Positions 1-8,367 of a DNA stretch of 47,138 nucleotides are shown in pieces. The DNA lies in the NCBI GenBank assembly GCA_050180015.1, contig JBFXEO010000002.1, positions 1-47,138 on the forward strand, given 5' to 3'. The translations under genes were made by a program, and so were the position numbers. The notes beneath the pieces were generated by a model, which worked only from the letters and a program-made list of their open reading frames with translations, had not been told where the DNA came from and did not search any database. The DNA comes from JBFXEO01 sp050180015 (lineage in GTDB: Bacteria; Bacteroidota; Bacteroidia; Bacteroidales; Tenuifilaceae). Each line of letters opens with the position of its first letter. Positions within the stretch are counted from its first letter, which is position 1.

Positions 1-253
1 AGAGTTCAATTAAATCCCAGGCAATGTCCGGTACACTTGCAACATACGAGGGAATACGCCCGGGAAAATCTACCAGAATAATCATACTTTTGCTGTCAGA
101 ACGCTGTTTTAACCTGTAAATTTTATCTACCGCGGCAGAGTTGGTTGCATCGCAGCCAATTCCCCATACTGTGTCGGTGGGATAGAGTATTATTCCTCCA
201 TCTCTTAGTACCTCAAAAGCGCTCTGTATATCTTCATTCATTGGTGTATTCAT
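1..253 (-). CDS. L-threonylcarbamoyladenylate synthase (TsaC/Sua5/YrdC family), 3' end outside window
   Basis: The first 84 residues are visible and the gene runs off the left edge. The translation MNTPMNEDIQSAFEVLRDGG is followed by the YrdC-family signature around residues 24-34 (LYPTDTVWGIG) and by KIYRLKQR near residues 44-51. In this family these residues build the nucleotide- and threonine-binding cleft that makes threonylcarbamoyl-AMP for the t6A modification of ANN-decoding tRNAs; the enzyme is cytoplasmic. ATG at 253 was chosen, with an in-frame ATG at 241 as alternative. The gene is divergent from the glycosyltransferase at 447. Whether it is the short TsaC form or the longer Sua5 form cannot be decided because the C-terminus is missing, and the related YciO branch is not excluded. 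Confidence 0.85.
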   Translation of the reverse strand, partial: MNTPMNEDIQSAFEVLRDGGIILYPTDTVWGIGCDATNSAAVDKIYRLKQRSDSKSMIILVDFPGRIPSYVASVPDIAWDLIEL

Positions 254-412
254 GTGTTTTGATGTTAAGTGTATCCTTCGGGCCGTGATTATAGCATGCA
301 ATTTTAGCTATTTGCAAAGTATGTACGTTGATTAATGTTTTATTTTTTTGGTAGAATGGTTCTCGTTGGTAATAAAGGAAATTTAGCGAATCTTGGGGAA
401 AAATAAAAACCT

Positions 413-420
413 TAAATTTG
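413..420 (+). promoter_or_regulatory. Possible -7 box (TAAATTTG)
   Basis: TAAATTTG matches the Bacteroidota -7 consensus TAnnTTTG and lies 26 nt before the ATG at 447. No clear TTTG box lies 19-21 nt upstream, so support rests on the -7 match alone. The box falls inside the upstream TTG-initiated extension of the reading frame, which favours the ATG at 447 as the real start. Confidence 0.35.
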
Positions 421-446
421 CGGACAAAATATGTAATGTAGTCAGC

Positions 447-1286
447 ATGAAAATTTCAGTAATAGTAAGCACGTATAACGCGGAAAAGTGGTTGGAGAAA
501 GTTTTGGTAGGATATAGCAATCAAACTTATACCGATTTCGAACTTATTGTGGCCGATGACGGTTCGCGCCCGGCTACCAAGAAATTAGTAGAACGTTACG
601 CAGCGAATTACCCTGTGCCCATTCGTCACCTGTGGCACGAGGATAAGGGCTACCGTCGGCAGGAGATCCTGAATGTTGCCATTGTTGAGGCAGCCAATGA
701 GTATATTATAATGACCGATGGGGACTGCATTCCACGAAGGGATTTTGTGGAGGTTCATGCAAAACTCGCCCAGAAGGGGCGATTCCTTTCCGGAGGATAT
801 TGTAAGCTGCCCCTGAGTACAAGCGAGGCAATTACGGCAGACGATATTGTTAGCCAACGATGCTTTGATGTAAAATGGCTAAGGAGAAAAGACAAGCTGG
901 GCTTTCATCAATCGCTTAAATTGACATCGGGGTCCACGATGTCAGCGGTGCTCGATACCATTACTCCGGCAAACGCTTCTTTCAATAATTGTAACTCGTC
1001 GGGTTTCAGGCAGGATATGCTGGCCGTGAACGGCTACGATGAACGGATGAAATACGGCGGCCCCGACAGGGAGTTCGGTGAACGCCTGGAAAATTATGGT
1101 GTAAGGGGCAAGCAAATTCGTCACAGGGCTGTATGCGTACACCTTGACCATAGCCGGGGGTATAAAACGCCCGAATCGTTTGCAACCAACATTGCCATAA
1201 GGAGGGAGGTGCAGAAGCATAAAATTAAGTGGACACCTTACGGGATTATCAAAGGCGATAAACCCTTATACTACAGCAACACTTAA
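447..1286 (+). CDS. Glycosyltransferase family 2 with galactosyltransferase-like C-terminal domain
   Basis: The protein (279 aa from ATG 447) starts directly with the GT-A nucleotide-binding strand, ISVIVSTYN. Acidic pairs follow at VADDG (about residues 35-39) and TDGDC (about 90-94), the positions of the UDP-sugar and metal ligands. The C-terminal part contains NGYDERMKYGGPDREFGERL, which resembles the Glyco_transf_7C extension of galactosyltransferases. The frame is open back to a TTG at 393, but ATG 447 puts the first beta strand at the N-terminus as is usual for GT2. No membrane segment is seen, so a cytoplasmic, membrane-associated enzyme is expected. It converges with a GT90 gene and lies near another GT2, suggesting LPS core or surface-glycan assembly. 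Donor and acceptor sugars cannot be told. Confidence 0.85.
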   Translation: MKISVIVSTYNAEKWLEKVLVGYSNQTYTDFELIVADDGSRPATKKLVERYAANYPVPIRHLWHEDKGYRRQEILNVAIVEAANEYIIMTDGDCIPRRDFVEVHAKLAQKGRFLSGGYCKLPLSTSEAITADDIVSQRCFDVKWLRRKDKLGFHQSLKLTSGSTMSAVLDTITPANASFNNCNSSGFRQDMLAVNGYDERMKYGGPDREFGERLENYGVRGKQIRHRAVCVHLDHSRGYKTPESFATNIAIRREVQKHKIKWTPYGIIKGDKPLYYSNT

Positions 1287-1294
1287 AAGTTGCA

Positions 1295-2308
1295 TTAGGT
1301 TGCTGCGGGAAATGAGAATAAGGATACGTCAATTTTTTTATTCACCATTTTTTGCCCTGTTTGGTAGAAGTATTTTTCCAGCACCAGTAATGAAATTAGG
1401 TCTTCTTGTTGCTTATTCTTGAACTGATTTACATGTTCATGGGCGTGTTCTATTATTTGCAGGGCTTCGTCGGTATGTGCGGAGTAGTATTTTATTCTGT
1501 CCTCCAAATCGGAGTAATCATCCTTGATGAGCACGTAGTGGTAGTCGGGAATAAGCGTTCCTTCCATGAACCATGTTTCGTACTTGGGCTTTGGCATTAC
1601 TGCCAATGAGTTGGACGACATCACCCATTTCAGGCTGCTGGCCACATCGAACCCTTCTATGCAGGCAATGAACTTGTAGTCGAGTTGCTGTTCAATGGTT
1701 AACCGCTCAACCAGGAAGTTCGGATTCCCCTTGCTGTCGGCGTTAACTTGGCCAACGTTGCAGAGCGGGTGATTAAAGAACATTTCAAGGAACTTTATTC
1801 GCTGGGGCTGGCTGGCATTCATCCTGCCTACAAGCATGTCCAATTTCTTTGTAAAGCCCTTGGCGTCACGGGTGAACGTAAAATGCCTTACCTTATTCAA
1901 CTTGAGAACAACCGAGTTGACATTATCGCCATGTATCGGCCTACTTTTAACAAAGGCGGGTTGCGCTGGCACCCTGGTAACATCTCCGAATACATAGTCA
2001 ATTTTTAACTTATGGCTGTAGTAGCGCGTGAATTCAAAGCAATCGAAAAAGTAGGTTTTGAGTTTTTTCCCCAGCTTAAATTCGGAGAGTGGTTTTGCAT
2101 TGCCGGTTAACTCTACCTTTTGGGATAGCTTGTTGTAGTAGTTGAGCCGTTTTTTTATGTAGTCTGTATCGTAACGTTTGATGGCCGAAAGTTTTCTGCT
2201 TAGCCTTGAACGGAATAGAATTCCCGGGTAAAGCTGTCGTGCGAAGTTGATAGTGTAATATAAAGCTTTATTGTTCTTGTGCTTGCGCGATTTAATAACC
2301 TTGAGCAT
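1295..2308 (-). CDS. CAP10/LpsA-like glycosyltransferase (GT90)
   Basis: A 337-aa protein with the CAP10/lipopolysaccharide-A-protein pattern: a basic N-terminal region, then the conserved C-terminal block around residues 216-250 (CIEGFDVASSLKWVMSSNS, then KYETWFMEG) and VLIKDDYSDLEDRIKYY. In this family the block binds the nucleotide sugar. Bacterial members act in LPS outer-core or O-antigen assembly; eukaryotic relatives include capsule xylosyltransferases and POGLUT. No signal peptide is seen. The gene converges with the upstream GT2 with only 8 nt between the stop codons, and the next gene on the same strand is a WaaE-like GT2 about 100 nt upstream. The sugar transferred is not predictable from sequence. 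Confidence 0.85.
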   Translation of the reverse strand: MLKVIKSRKHKNNKALYYTINFARQLYPGILFRSRLSRKLSAIKRYDTDYIKKRLNYYNKLSQKVELTGNAKPLSEFKLGKKLKTYFFDCFEFTRYYSHKLKIDYVFGDVTRVPAQPAFVKSRPIHGDNVNSVVLKLNKVRHFTFTRDAKGFTKKLDMLVGRMNASQPQRIKFLEMFFNHPLCNVGQVNADSKGNPNFLVERLTIEQQLDYKFIACIEGFDVASSLKWVMSSNSLAVMPKPKYETWFMEGTLIPDYHYVLIKDDYSDLEDRIKYYSAHTDEALQIIEHAHEHVNQFKNKQQEDLISLLVLEKYFYQTGQKMVNKKIDVSLFSFPAAT

Positions 2309-2411
2309 TGATCAATCGGTTAAAGTTTATAGCAAAAAATCAATTTTGAACGCAAAGAAAAATAATTTTCTGAATTTTTTTTGATGGGACGTTATTGCGG
2401 ATAGTTTGTAT

Positions 2412-3188
2412 TCAACTTTTTTGTTTTTTCTCATCCAGCATTAGCCTCCGTAGTTTCGAGTATTTTAGAAAACCGGAATATGCCGAGAACACGCTAACCA
2501 CAAAACCGTTGAATCCCTCCATAATCCCCAGCTTGAAAAAGTAGCTGCGGATAAAACGGTAGGGTGGGTCGAACAGGATTTTTGCAATGCTGCTCTTTTT
2601 CCCGAGGGCTTTATAGGAGCGGGCCGATATGGTAGAAAATTTGTTGATTTTGTTTATATGATCCTCGTAGCTGTCAATTACCCAGTGGAGGATATCTCCC
2701 TTTACGTGAACCAACTTGCTGCCGGGCTTCAAAACAATCTTATCGTGTGGGTTTATGCCTCCCCATGTGCTCCGGTTCCTATTAAATAATCGTATTTTCC
2801 GATCGGGGTAGTAGGCCGTATGGTGCATCCACTGTCCGCAGTAATTGTTTAGGCGGTTAAAGGAATACCCATCGAAGTACCATTTTTCTTTTGCTTTTAG
2901 CTTGAGTATTTCTTCCCTTAGCTTGGGCGATAATGCTTCGTCGGCATCCAGCGATAGTATGTAGTCATTCTCTGCCTGCTGGCAGGCAAAGTTTTTTTGC
3001 TCACGGTAGCCCAGGAATGGCTGTTTAGTAAGCTTAACACCAAAGTTAAGGCAAATTTCTTCGGTTTTATCGGTTGAGAGCGAATCCACCACCACTATCT
3101 CGTCAGCAATACCTTTCAGTGAATTCAGGCACTGTTCAATATATTTTTCTTCGTTGTAGGTTATGATTACTGCAGATAATTTAAGCAT
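2412..3188 (-). CDS. Glycosyltransferase family 2, WaaE/KdtX-like
   Basis: A 258-aa GT2. It has the N-terminal strand LSAVIITYNEEKYIEQCLNS, the VVVDSLSTDKT motif (about 32-42) and the metal-binding LDADEALS (D81/D83). The segment after the first strands, with QPFLGYREQKN, is typical of the WaaE/KdtX group, whose studied members add a beta-1,4-glucose to heptose I of the LPS inner core. Length fits that group (about 250-260 aa). The C-terminal basic and hydrophobic stretch (about 205-245) may hold it on the inner face of the membrane. It is probably co-transcribed with the GT90 gene downstream. The WaaE-like assignment is from motif similarity; the exact linkage is unknown. Confidence 0.85.
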   Translation of the reverse strand: MLKLSAVIITYNEEKYIEQCLNSLKGIADEIVVVDSLSTDKTEEICLNFGVKLTKQPFLGYREQKNFACQQAENDYILSLDADEALSPKLREEILKLKAKEKWYFDGYSFNRLNNYCGQWMHHTAYYPDRKIRLFNRNRSTWGGINPHDKIVLKPGSKLVHVKGDILHWVIDSYEDHINKINKFSTISARSYKALGKKSSIAKILFDPPYRFIRSYFFKLGIMEGFNGFVVSVFSAYSGFLKYSKLRRLMLDEKKQKS

Positions 3189-3356
3189 AACGGTGTAGGA
3201 CTTTTTTATAGGTTGGTAGAATTAATAACGATTAAATTAAACATTTTGTATTAGGGTTATTTTGGAATCAACGCAAATTTATTATTAAAGTATCAGCGTC
3301 CATTCAAAATTGCCAAATATTAAACCAAAAATAACGAGCTGTTTTCTTGAGTTGCT

Positions 3357-4172
3357 TTAAACCGAAAGGCTAAAATCTCTTAACGCATCGTTGAGCGAGG
3401 TTTTTCTGTCGGTCGATTCTTTTCGTTTCCCAATAATCAGCGCGCAGGAAACCTGGTATTCGCCGGCGGGAAATTTTTTGGTGTACGATCCGGGTATAAC
3501 CACTGAACGTTCGGGGACAAATCCTTTGTACTCAACGGGGTGGATGCCAGAAACATCAATAATTTTTGTTGACTGGGTTATTGCAACATTTGCGCCCAGT
3601 ACGGCCTCCTTGCCAATGCGTACCCCTTCCACCACAATACAGCGCGACCCAATAAAACATCCGTCTTCAATTATAACAGGGGCGGCCTGTACGGGCTCAA
3701 GCACACCGCCAATTCCTACTCCTCCGCTTAAATGGACACCCTTGCCAATTTGGGCGCACGAACCAACAGTTGCCCATGTATCAACCATTGTTCCCTCGTC
3801 AACATAGGCGCCAATATTTACATACGATGGCATCATTATAACTCCTTTGGCCAGGTAGCTTCCATGGCGGGCTACGGCATGTGGAACAACCCGGACCCCC
3901 AGCTTATCGTAGTTAGATTTTAGGGGAATTTTATCGTGAAATTCCAGCGAGCCAGCCCTTGTAACCGCCATCTCCCTGATGAGGAAATACATGATAACGG
4001 CCTTTTTTACCCATTCGTTCACTATCCAGCCGTTGTTGTCAGGTTCAGCAACACGAAGTTCACCTTTATCGAGTAAGTGGATGACCTGTTCAATTGAATT
4101 GCGAACATCTGTTTCCCTGAGCATTCCCCGGTTGTCCCAGGCTAGCCCTACTACATCTCGGAGCTCTTTCAT
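3357..4172 (-). CDS. dapD: 2,3,4,5-tetrahydropyridine-2,6-dicarboxylate N-succinyltransferase
   Basis: DapD converts tetrahydrodipicolinate and succinyl-CoA to N-succinyl-2-amino-6-oxopimelate in the succinylase branch of lysine/meso-diaminopimelate synthesis (cytoplasm). The protein has the N-terminal helical domain (KELRDVVGLAWDNRG), then a left-handed beta-helix of hexapeptide repeats from about residue 105 (VVPHAVARHGSYLAKGVIMM, VNIGAYVDEGTMVDTWATVG, CFIGSRCIVVEGVRIGKEAV). From ATG 4172 it is 271 aa, close to the 274 aa of the E. coli enzyme. The frame is open 75 nt further to 4247, but that extension matches nothing in DapD and contains a -7-like box (CAAATTTA at 4191-4198, TAAATTTG on the coding strand), so the shorter start is preferred. 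It stands alone in its orientation. Confidence 0.95.
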   Translation of the reverse strand: MKELRDVVGLAWDNRGMLRETDVRNSIEQVIHLLDKGELRVAEPDNNGWIVNEWVKKAVIMYFLIREMAVTRAGSLEFHDKIPLKSNYDKLGVRVVPHAVARHGSYLAKGVIMMPSYVNIGAYVDEGTMVDTWATVGSCAQIGKGVHLSGGVGIGGVLEPVQAAPVIIEDGCFIGSRCIVVEGVRIGKEAVLGANVAITQSTKIIDVSGIHPVEYKGFVPERSVVIPGSYTKKFPAGEYQVSCALIIGKRKESTDRKTSLNDALRDFSLSV

Positions 4173-4331
4173 GTAATTTAGATTAGGTTGCAAATTTAAA
4201 TTTATTAACACCAAATATTGCATTTCCCGGGAATTAGATTTTACCAAGAAGAAAACTTACAAATATTGGGTTTTCATTAGATTGATGTTACAATACATAG
4301 CGGTTAAATTAGGTTAAACCTGTTGATGGAT

Positions 4332-4362
4332 GTTGGTATGTAGGCTCCAATGCTTAAATTTG
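4332..4362 (+). promoter_or_regulatory. Predicted promoter: GTTG - 19 nt - TAAATTTG
   Basis: GTTG at 4332-4335 and TAAATTTG at 4355-4362 are 19 nt apart, fitting the Bacteroidota consensus TTTG-N19-21-TAnnTTTG with one mismatch in the upstream box. The expected start of transcription is about 25 nt before the ATG at 4395. It would drive the two-gene unit of the CarboxypepD-like protein and the dehydratase. Confidence 0.5.
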
Positions 4363-4394
4363 ATTAAAATTACCCACAGCTTTTGAAGCATCGA

Positions 4395-5186
4395 ATGAGA
4401 ATTTTAGCCATCCTGTTAATTCTTGGTATCACGGGTCAGCTTATTGCCCAAAATGGGTTTGTAGTCGATACCCTTCCAAGGAATATAAATTTTAGGGTGG
4501 TTGATGCCAGTACCAAAGAACCGCTTGGGCTTGCGCACATTATAAATGTTAACAGGCAAAAGGGTGTTATTTCCGATTTGCTGGGTTACCTGAATATTCC
4601 GGTTGCCATTGGCGATAGCCTTAACGTTTCGGCAATAGGCTACGATACTAAAACTATTCTGAGCTGGGGACAGTATAAATCCGATACCCTATTTTATGAA
4701 ATTTTTTTAGTGCCCAGAATTTACGAGATTAAAGAGGTGAAAATATCCCGGTTTTCCACATACGAGAAGTTTTTAAGAGATGTTATCAACCTTAAACTTC
4801 CGGTGAGCAAGGAGGAGGAGCAGCTGGAACGGCTACAACAATACTTCTTTAGAATAGTAAAGGGTGTGGATTTAATGAATTTACCGGGTCAAACCGCCGG
4901 TGTTGCCTTTGGCAAAGATTGGTATGTAAAGCAAAAGGAAAAACTTGCGGATATGATGGATAGGGAAAAGGATAAACGGACAATTGACCGTAAGTATAAT
5001 CCCGGATTGGTTAGGTCGTTAACCGGCCTTGAGGGCGATGAGTTGTACAAATTTATAGGGCAGCTTAACCTTGATAACGATTTTCTGCTTAAAGCATCTG
5101 ACTATGAGATCCGGGAGAAAATACTGGAACGGTTTAAGGTGTACAAGGAGCAGAAGGCCAAGGATGAAGCAAAAAAAGTTGAATAA
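4395..5186 (+). CDS. Exported protein with carboxypeptidase-like regulatory domain
   Basis: A 263-aa protein with an N-terminal signal peptide (MRILAILLILGITGQLIAQ). A CarboxypepD_reg-like beta-sandwich covers about residues 28-115: NFRVVDASTKEPLGLAHI, then SDLLGYLNIPV, then LNVSAIGYDTK, the pattern also found at the N-terminus of SusC proteins. The rest (about 125-263) is charged and mostly helical with no recognised domain. It is probably periplasmic. ATG 4395 was chosen over an upstream in-frame TTG at 4383 because it starts the signal peptide and follows a consensus promoter. Its stop codon overlaps the next start by one base (TAATG), so it is translationally coupled to the dehydratase, though no functional link is obvious. 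Specific function unknown. Confidence 0.7.
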   Translation: MRILAILLILGITGQLIAQNGFVVDTLPRNINFRVVDASTKEPLGLAHIINVNRQKGVISDLLGYLNIPVAIGDSLNVSAIGYDTKTILSWGQYKSDTLFYEIFLVPRIYEIKEVKISRFSTYEKFLRDVINLKLPVSKEEEQLERLQQYFFRIVKGVDLMNLPGQTAGVAFGKDWYVKQKEKLADMMDREKDKRTIDRKYNPGLVRSLTGLEGDELYKFIGQLNLDNDFLLKASDYEIREKILERFKVYKEQKAKDEAKKVE

Positions 5187-6154
5187 TGGAACAGTTTGTT
5201 GAAAAGTTACCCGATGTAAGTAACATTGAGTTGGCGTATAACCGCATAAAATATGCCGTTCATAAAACTCCTGTGTTAACCGCCGGAAGCATTAATTCAA
5301 TCCTTGGTGCTCAAGTCTTTTTGAAGTGTGAGAATTTTCAGAAAGTTGGGGCATTCAAATACCGGGGGGCGACGAATGCCGTTTTGCGGTTAACCGATCA
5401 AGAGACGAAATGTGGCGTTGCCACTCATAGTTCAGGAAACCATGCCGCAGCACTTGCCCTTTCCGCGGCAAACAGGGGAATTCCGGCTTACATCGTAATG
5501 CCCGAAAATGCTCCCGCTATCAAGAAGAAGGCGGTGGCTGGTTACGGTGGACGAATCATATTCTGTACACCAACACAAAAGGCCCGTGAAGAAACACTAC
5601 ACAAGATTCAGCAGGAAACCGGGGCTACTTTTATTCATCCGTACAATAATTTTGATGTGATATGTGGCCAGGGAACGGCTGCGCTTGAGCTGGTTGAGGC
5701 GGCTCGAAGTCTCGATATTGTTATTGCACCGGTTGGTGGAGGTGGGCTGTTAAGCGGAACGGCAACATACATCAAGGGTAAATTCCCAAGCATGTTGGTT
5801 TACGGGGCCGAGCCCCGCAATGCCGACGATGCATTCCGCTCGTTGCGCGATGGTATAATTCATCCGTCCGATAGCCCAAAAACCATTGCCGATGGCTTGC
5901 TTACATCGCTTTGTCCGTTAACTTACACGATACTTTCGCGTAAATGCGATGAAATTTTAACTGTATCGGAAAACTCTATTATTGAAGCAATGCGAATGAT
6001 TTGGGAACGGATGAAAATTATTATAGAACCTTCATCGGCAGTTCCCGTTGCGGCCATGCTGGAAAATCCGCAAAAGTTTCGGCGTAAACGGGTAGGAGTA
6101 ATAATTTCCGGGGGAAATGTGGATTTGGATAACCTACCGTGGATAAAACATTAG
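5186..6154 (+). CDS. PLP-dependent threonine/serine dehydratase family protein
   Basis: A 322-aa fold-type II PLP enzyme. The Schiff-base lysine is K58 in GAFKYRGA. The substrate-carboxylate loop is SSGNHAAALA (about 92-101) and the glycine-rich PLP phosphate loop is VGGGGLLSG (about residues 183-191). The C-terminal IISGGNVDLDNLPW is the usual end of the short serine/threonine dehydratase and serine racemase group. No ACT regulatory domain is present, so this is the catabolic (TdcB-like) or racemase-like form rather than the biosynthetic IlvA form. The expected reaction is deamination of L-threonine or L-serine to 2-oxobutyrate or pyruvate, in the cytoplasm. The start overlaps the upstream stop by one base. 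Substrate preference cannot be settled from sequence. Confidence 0.9.
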   Translation: MEQFVEKLPDVSNIELAYNRIKYAVHKTPVLTAGSINSILGAQVFLKCENFQKVGAFKYRGATNAVLRLTDQETKCGVATHSSGNHAAALALSAANRGIPAYIVMPENAPAIKKKAVAGYGGRIIFCTPTQKAREETLHKIQQETGATFIHPYNNFDVICGQGTAALELVEAARSLDIVIAPVGGGGLLSGTATYIKGKFPSMLVYGAEPRNADDAFRSLRDGIIHPSDSPKTIADGLLTSLCPLTYTILSRKCDEILTVSENSIIEAMRMIWERMKIIIEPSSAVPVAAMLENPQKFRRKRVGVIISGGNVDLDNLPWIKH

Positions 6155-6246
6155 CTAACGCCCTTTCAATGTATGCAAGAATTGCCAACCACGGGGTAAA
6201 AACGTTTGCCATTCCTGTGAATATTTACGATACCCTATAGGGTTAA

Positions 6247-7341
6247 TTAGTTACTTTTCGTATGTTTTAGAACGTAGCTGGTTACAACGGGGTAATGGTC
6301 CGAATAGTTGATCCTTGGGCTGTAGAAGTTTAGAGCCTTAAATTCTGGCGAGTTTAGAATGTAGTCAATCCGGTAGGAGTGCCAGAATCCTGAGTAGGTA
6401 TAAACAAAGCCCACACCAACCGCCTTGAATGGATCGTTAAGCCTTTTTGTTAGCGATTTGTAGGTATATGATACCGGCGAATCGTTAAAGTCACCACAGA
6501 GAATAATGGGGTAAGGGCAAGTGGCAATATGCCTGGCAACTTTGTCAACCTGAAAGGCACGCTTATCAAACGCATCGTGAAGCCGTAAAAGAATATCTTT
6601 CAGCTCATCGTACTTGTTGCTTTCGTTCCTAAATTCATTTTTTAGCAAAAAATTAAAGTTGCGTTCCTTCAGCCGGAGCGATTGTAGGTGGTTGTTGTAA
6701 ATCCTGATTGTATCGTCGTTAACTTTAATATCTGCAAATGTGCAGGAATTAAAAGTGTTTTCAAAAATAATATCACCGGAATTAACAATCGGGTACTTGG
6801 AAAAAATGGCAATTCCATAACCCGATTGGGGCCGTTTAAGGATGTACCTGATATGGGCATACATGCCCAGCTGTTCTTTTGCCTGTTCTTCTGAGAATTG
6901 GTTGGCCTTGGTGTAAAACTCCTGCAGGCAAACAATGTCAAAGTTATTTTTTTTAATAAAATTGATAACATTCTTGTATGCCGGTGGCTTCTTGGACCAT
7001 GGGTATAGCCTAAAAAGGTTTACGTTGTACGACAGCACTTTGAGGTCGGTTTTTTCGTTTTCCGTTGATTTTCCGTAGGGTAGCTGTATAAATGAGTTTA
7101 GGTGGTTTGCTCCCAGCCCAATGGCCAGCAACGAAATAGTGAATGTCCACCGCCACCGGAAAATCCAGTAAAACAGGAAGGCAAGATTGGCAATTAGCAG
7201 GAAGGGGTAAAGTAATCCAATAAGGGCAGGGAACCAGAACTTAGCCGGGCTAACATACACGGACAGGTAGCAGATTACCAGGCCCAACGCCAGCAGAACG
7301 TTGGTTACGAGTAGAATAGTATGCAGGATTTTTCTAAACAT
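6247..7341 (-). CDS. Endonuclease/exonuclease/phosphatase family membrane protein
   Basis: A 364-aa protein. The first about 90 residues hold three hydrophobic segments (about 7-28, 35-60 and 65-85). A soluble DNase I-like domain from about residue 100 carries the family motifs: VLSYNVNLFR, VCLQEFY (metal-binding Glu), YNNHLQS, LCGDFNDSP, RIDYIL and SDHYPVV (the catalytic Asp-His). This fold hydrolyses phosphodiester bonds in nucleic acids, phosphoinositides or sphingolipids; the substrate here is not known. The domain probably faces the periplasm. ATG 7341 shares its A with the TGA stop of the rhomboid gene upstream (TGATG), so the two are translationally coupled. A TTG one codon earlier is less likely as start. 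Confidence 0.85.
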   Translation of the reverse strand: MFRKILHTILLVTNVLLALGLVICYLSVYVSPAKFWFPALIGLLYPFLLIANLAFLFYWIFRWRWTFTISLLAIGLGANHLNSFIQLPYGKSTENEKTDLKVLSYNVNLFRLYPWSKKPPAYKNVINFIKKNNFDIVCLQEFYTKANQFSEEQAKEQLGMYAHIRYILKRPQSGYGIAIFSKYPIVNSGDIIFENTFNSCTFADIKVNDDTIRIYNNHLQSLRLKERNFNFLLKNEFRNESNKYDELKDILLRLHDAFDKRAFQVDKVARHIATCPYPIILCGDFNDSPVSYTYKSLTKRLNDPFKAVGVGFVYTYSGFWHSYRIDYILNSPEFKALNFYSPRINYSDHYPVVTSYVLKHTKSN

Positions 7342-8222
7342 CAATTAACTGAGTCGTTTCTCATACGGAAAAGCGTCTCTTTTTCTTCCTTGCTTAAACT
7401 ATCGTAACCCGATTTCGATATTTTGTCCAGTATTGCATCGATGTTTTGGTTTTGTTTTACCTTTCGGTAATTGTAATCGTAGTCGGGGTTTGATGACCTA
7501 TGGGTAACTTTAAGTTTCTGCTTTTTTCTGAATGTTAATTTCCCGCTGAATAAGCTTAGTGGGCGGGTTAAATCCCTTCCCGAGTTAAGCGATTTGATGA
7601 AAATAAACCCGAAAAGCGCACCGCCCAAATGGGCAATATGCCCGCCGGCATTGGATACCGGAATGCTGATTATATCTATAAGCACTGTGAATAGCGCCAG
7701 ATATTTCAGCTTAACGGGGCCGAGAAATAGCAGGTAGATAGTGTGATTAGGCTTTAATGTCGATACGGCTATAACCACTGCAAGTATAGAGGCCGAAGCG
7801 CCCAGTGCAATGGCCGAACTTTTTACGAATGCGAAAACGGGCAGGATATTGTATGCAAGAATAAATAGAATGGCACCGGAGAGTCCTCCTAGTATGTAAA
7901 CGCCAACAAGTTGCCGCTGGGACAGGAACTGAAGAAAAATTTGACCAAACCAGTACAGCCAAAGCAGGTTAAACAGTATGTGAAGGAACTCTTCGTGGAA
8001 GAACATGTAAGTTATAAGAGTCCAGGGTCTAACAAGCAAGTTGGTAAAATCGGCCGGAACAGATAGAAGATAAGCGTAGCTGCTTCCAATGGGATTGCCT
8101 CCAACGAATAGGAGCACTCTAATTAAATTGTAGATAAGGAATACACCCAGATTTATGTATATCAACTTGGTTAAATTGCTTCCAAACCGGAATGAATCTT
8201 TAAACTCGTTGTAGATACTCAT
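7341..8222 (-). CDS. Rhomboid family intramembrane serine protease with C-terminal tail
   Basis: A 293-aa protein with six or so membrane segments between about residues 20 and 210. The catalytic serine is S143 in GASAS, the histidine is H198 in GGHIAHLGGALFG, and the loop HEEFLHILFNLLWL supplies the conserved His and Asn. These are the elements of the Ser-His dyad of rhomboid proteases, which cut transmembrane substrates in the inner membrane. After the core there is a cytoplasmic tail (about 215-293) ending in IDAILDKISKSGYDSLSKEE, a short helical motif often attached to Bacteroidota rhomboids. The GxSGx motif has S in place of G (GASAS), a tolerated variation. It overlaps the downstream endonuclease-like gene by one base. 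Substrates unknown. Confidence 0.9.
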   Translation of the reverse strand: MSIYNEFKDSFRFGSNLTKLIYINLGVFLIYNLIRVLLFVGGNPIGSSYAYLLSVPADFTNLLVRPWTLITYMFFHEEFLHILFNLLWLYWFGQIFLQFLSQRQLVGVYILGGLSGAILFILAYNILPVFAFVKSSAIALGASASILAVVIAVSTLKPNHTIYLLFLGPVKLKYLALFTVLIDIISIPVSNAGGHIAHLGGALFGFIFIKSLNSGRDLTRPLSLFSGKLTFRKKQKLKVTHRSSNPDYDYNYRKVKQNQNIDAILDKISKSGYDSLSKEEKETLFRMRNDSVN

Positions 8223-8261
8223 GGCTGTTGTTTGTGACCCTTTTAACTTAATTATTTAAAA

Positions 8262-8269
8262 CAAAGCTA
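8262..8269 (-). promoter_or_regulatory. Possible -7 box (TAGCTTTG)
   Basis: On the minus strand this reads TAGCTTTG, an exact TAnnTTTG, 39 nt before the rhomboid start at 8222 and inside the 145-nt gap between the two rhomboid genes. No TTTG lies at the right distance upstream, so the call is weak. Confidence 0.28.
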
Positions 8270-8367
8270 TGTAAAGTCTAATTGCATAGTAGTTAATGGC
8301 TATGTTTTGTATATAGTAAGAGCCTTATATTTAATTCCACTAACGCTGGAACGATGCTTCCTCGGAA

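Noticed and set aside
393..446. TTG-initiated N-terminal extension of the first GT2
   Set aside because: GT2 proteins begin at the ISVIVSTYN strand, and a -7 promoter box lies within the extension.
1748..2008. 86-codon plus-strand frame inside the GT90 gene
   Set aside because: It lies antisense within a well-supported conserved gene and its translation has no domain features.
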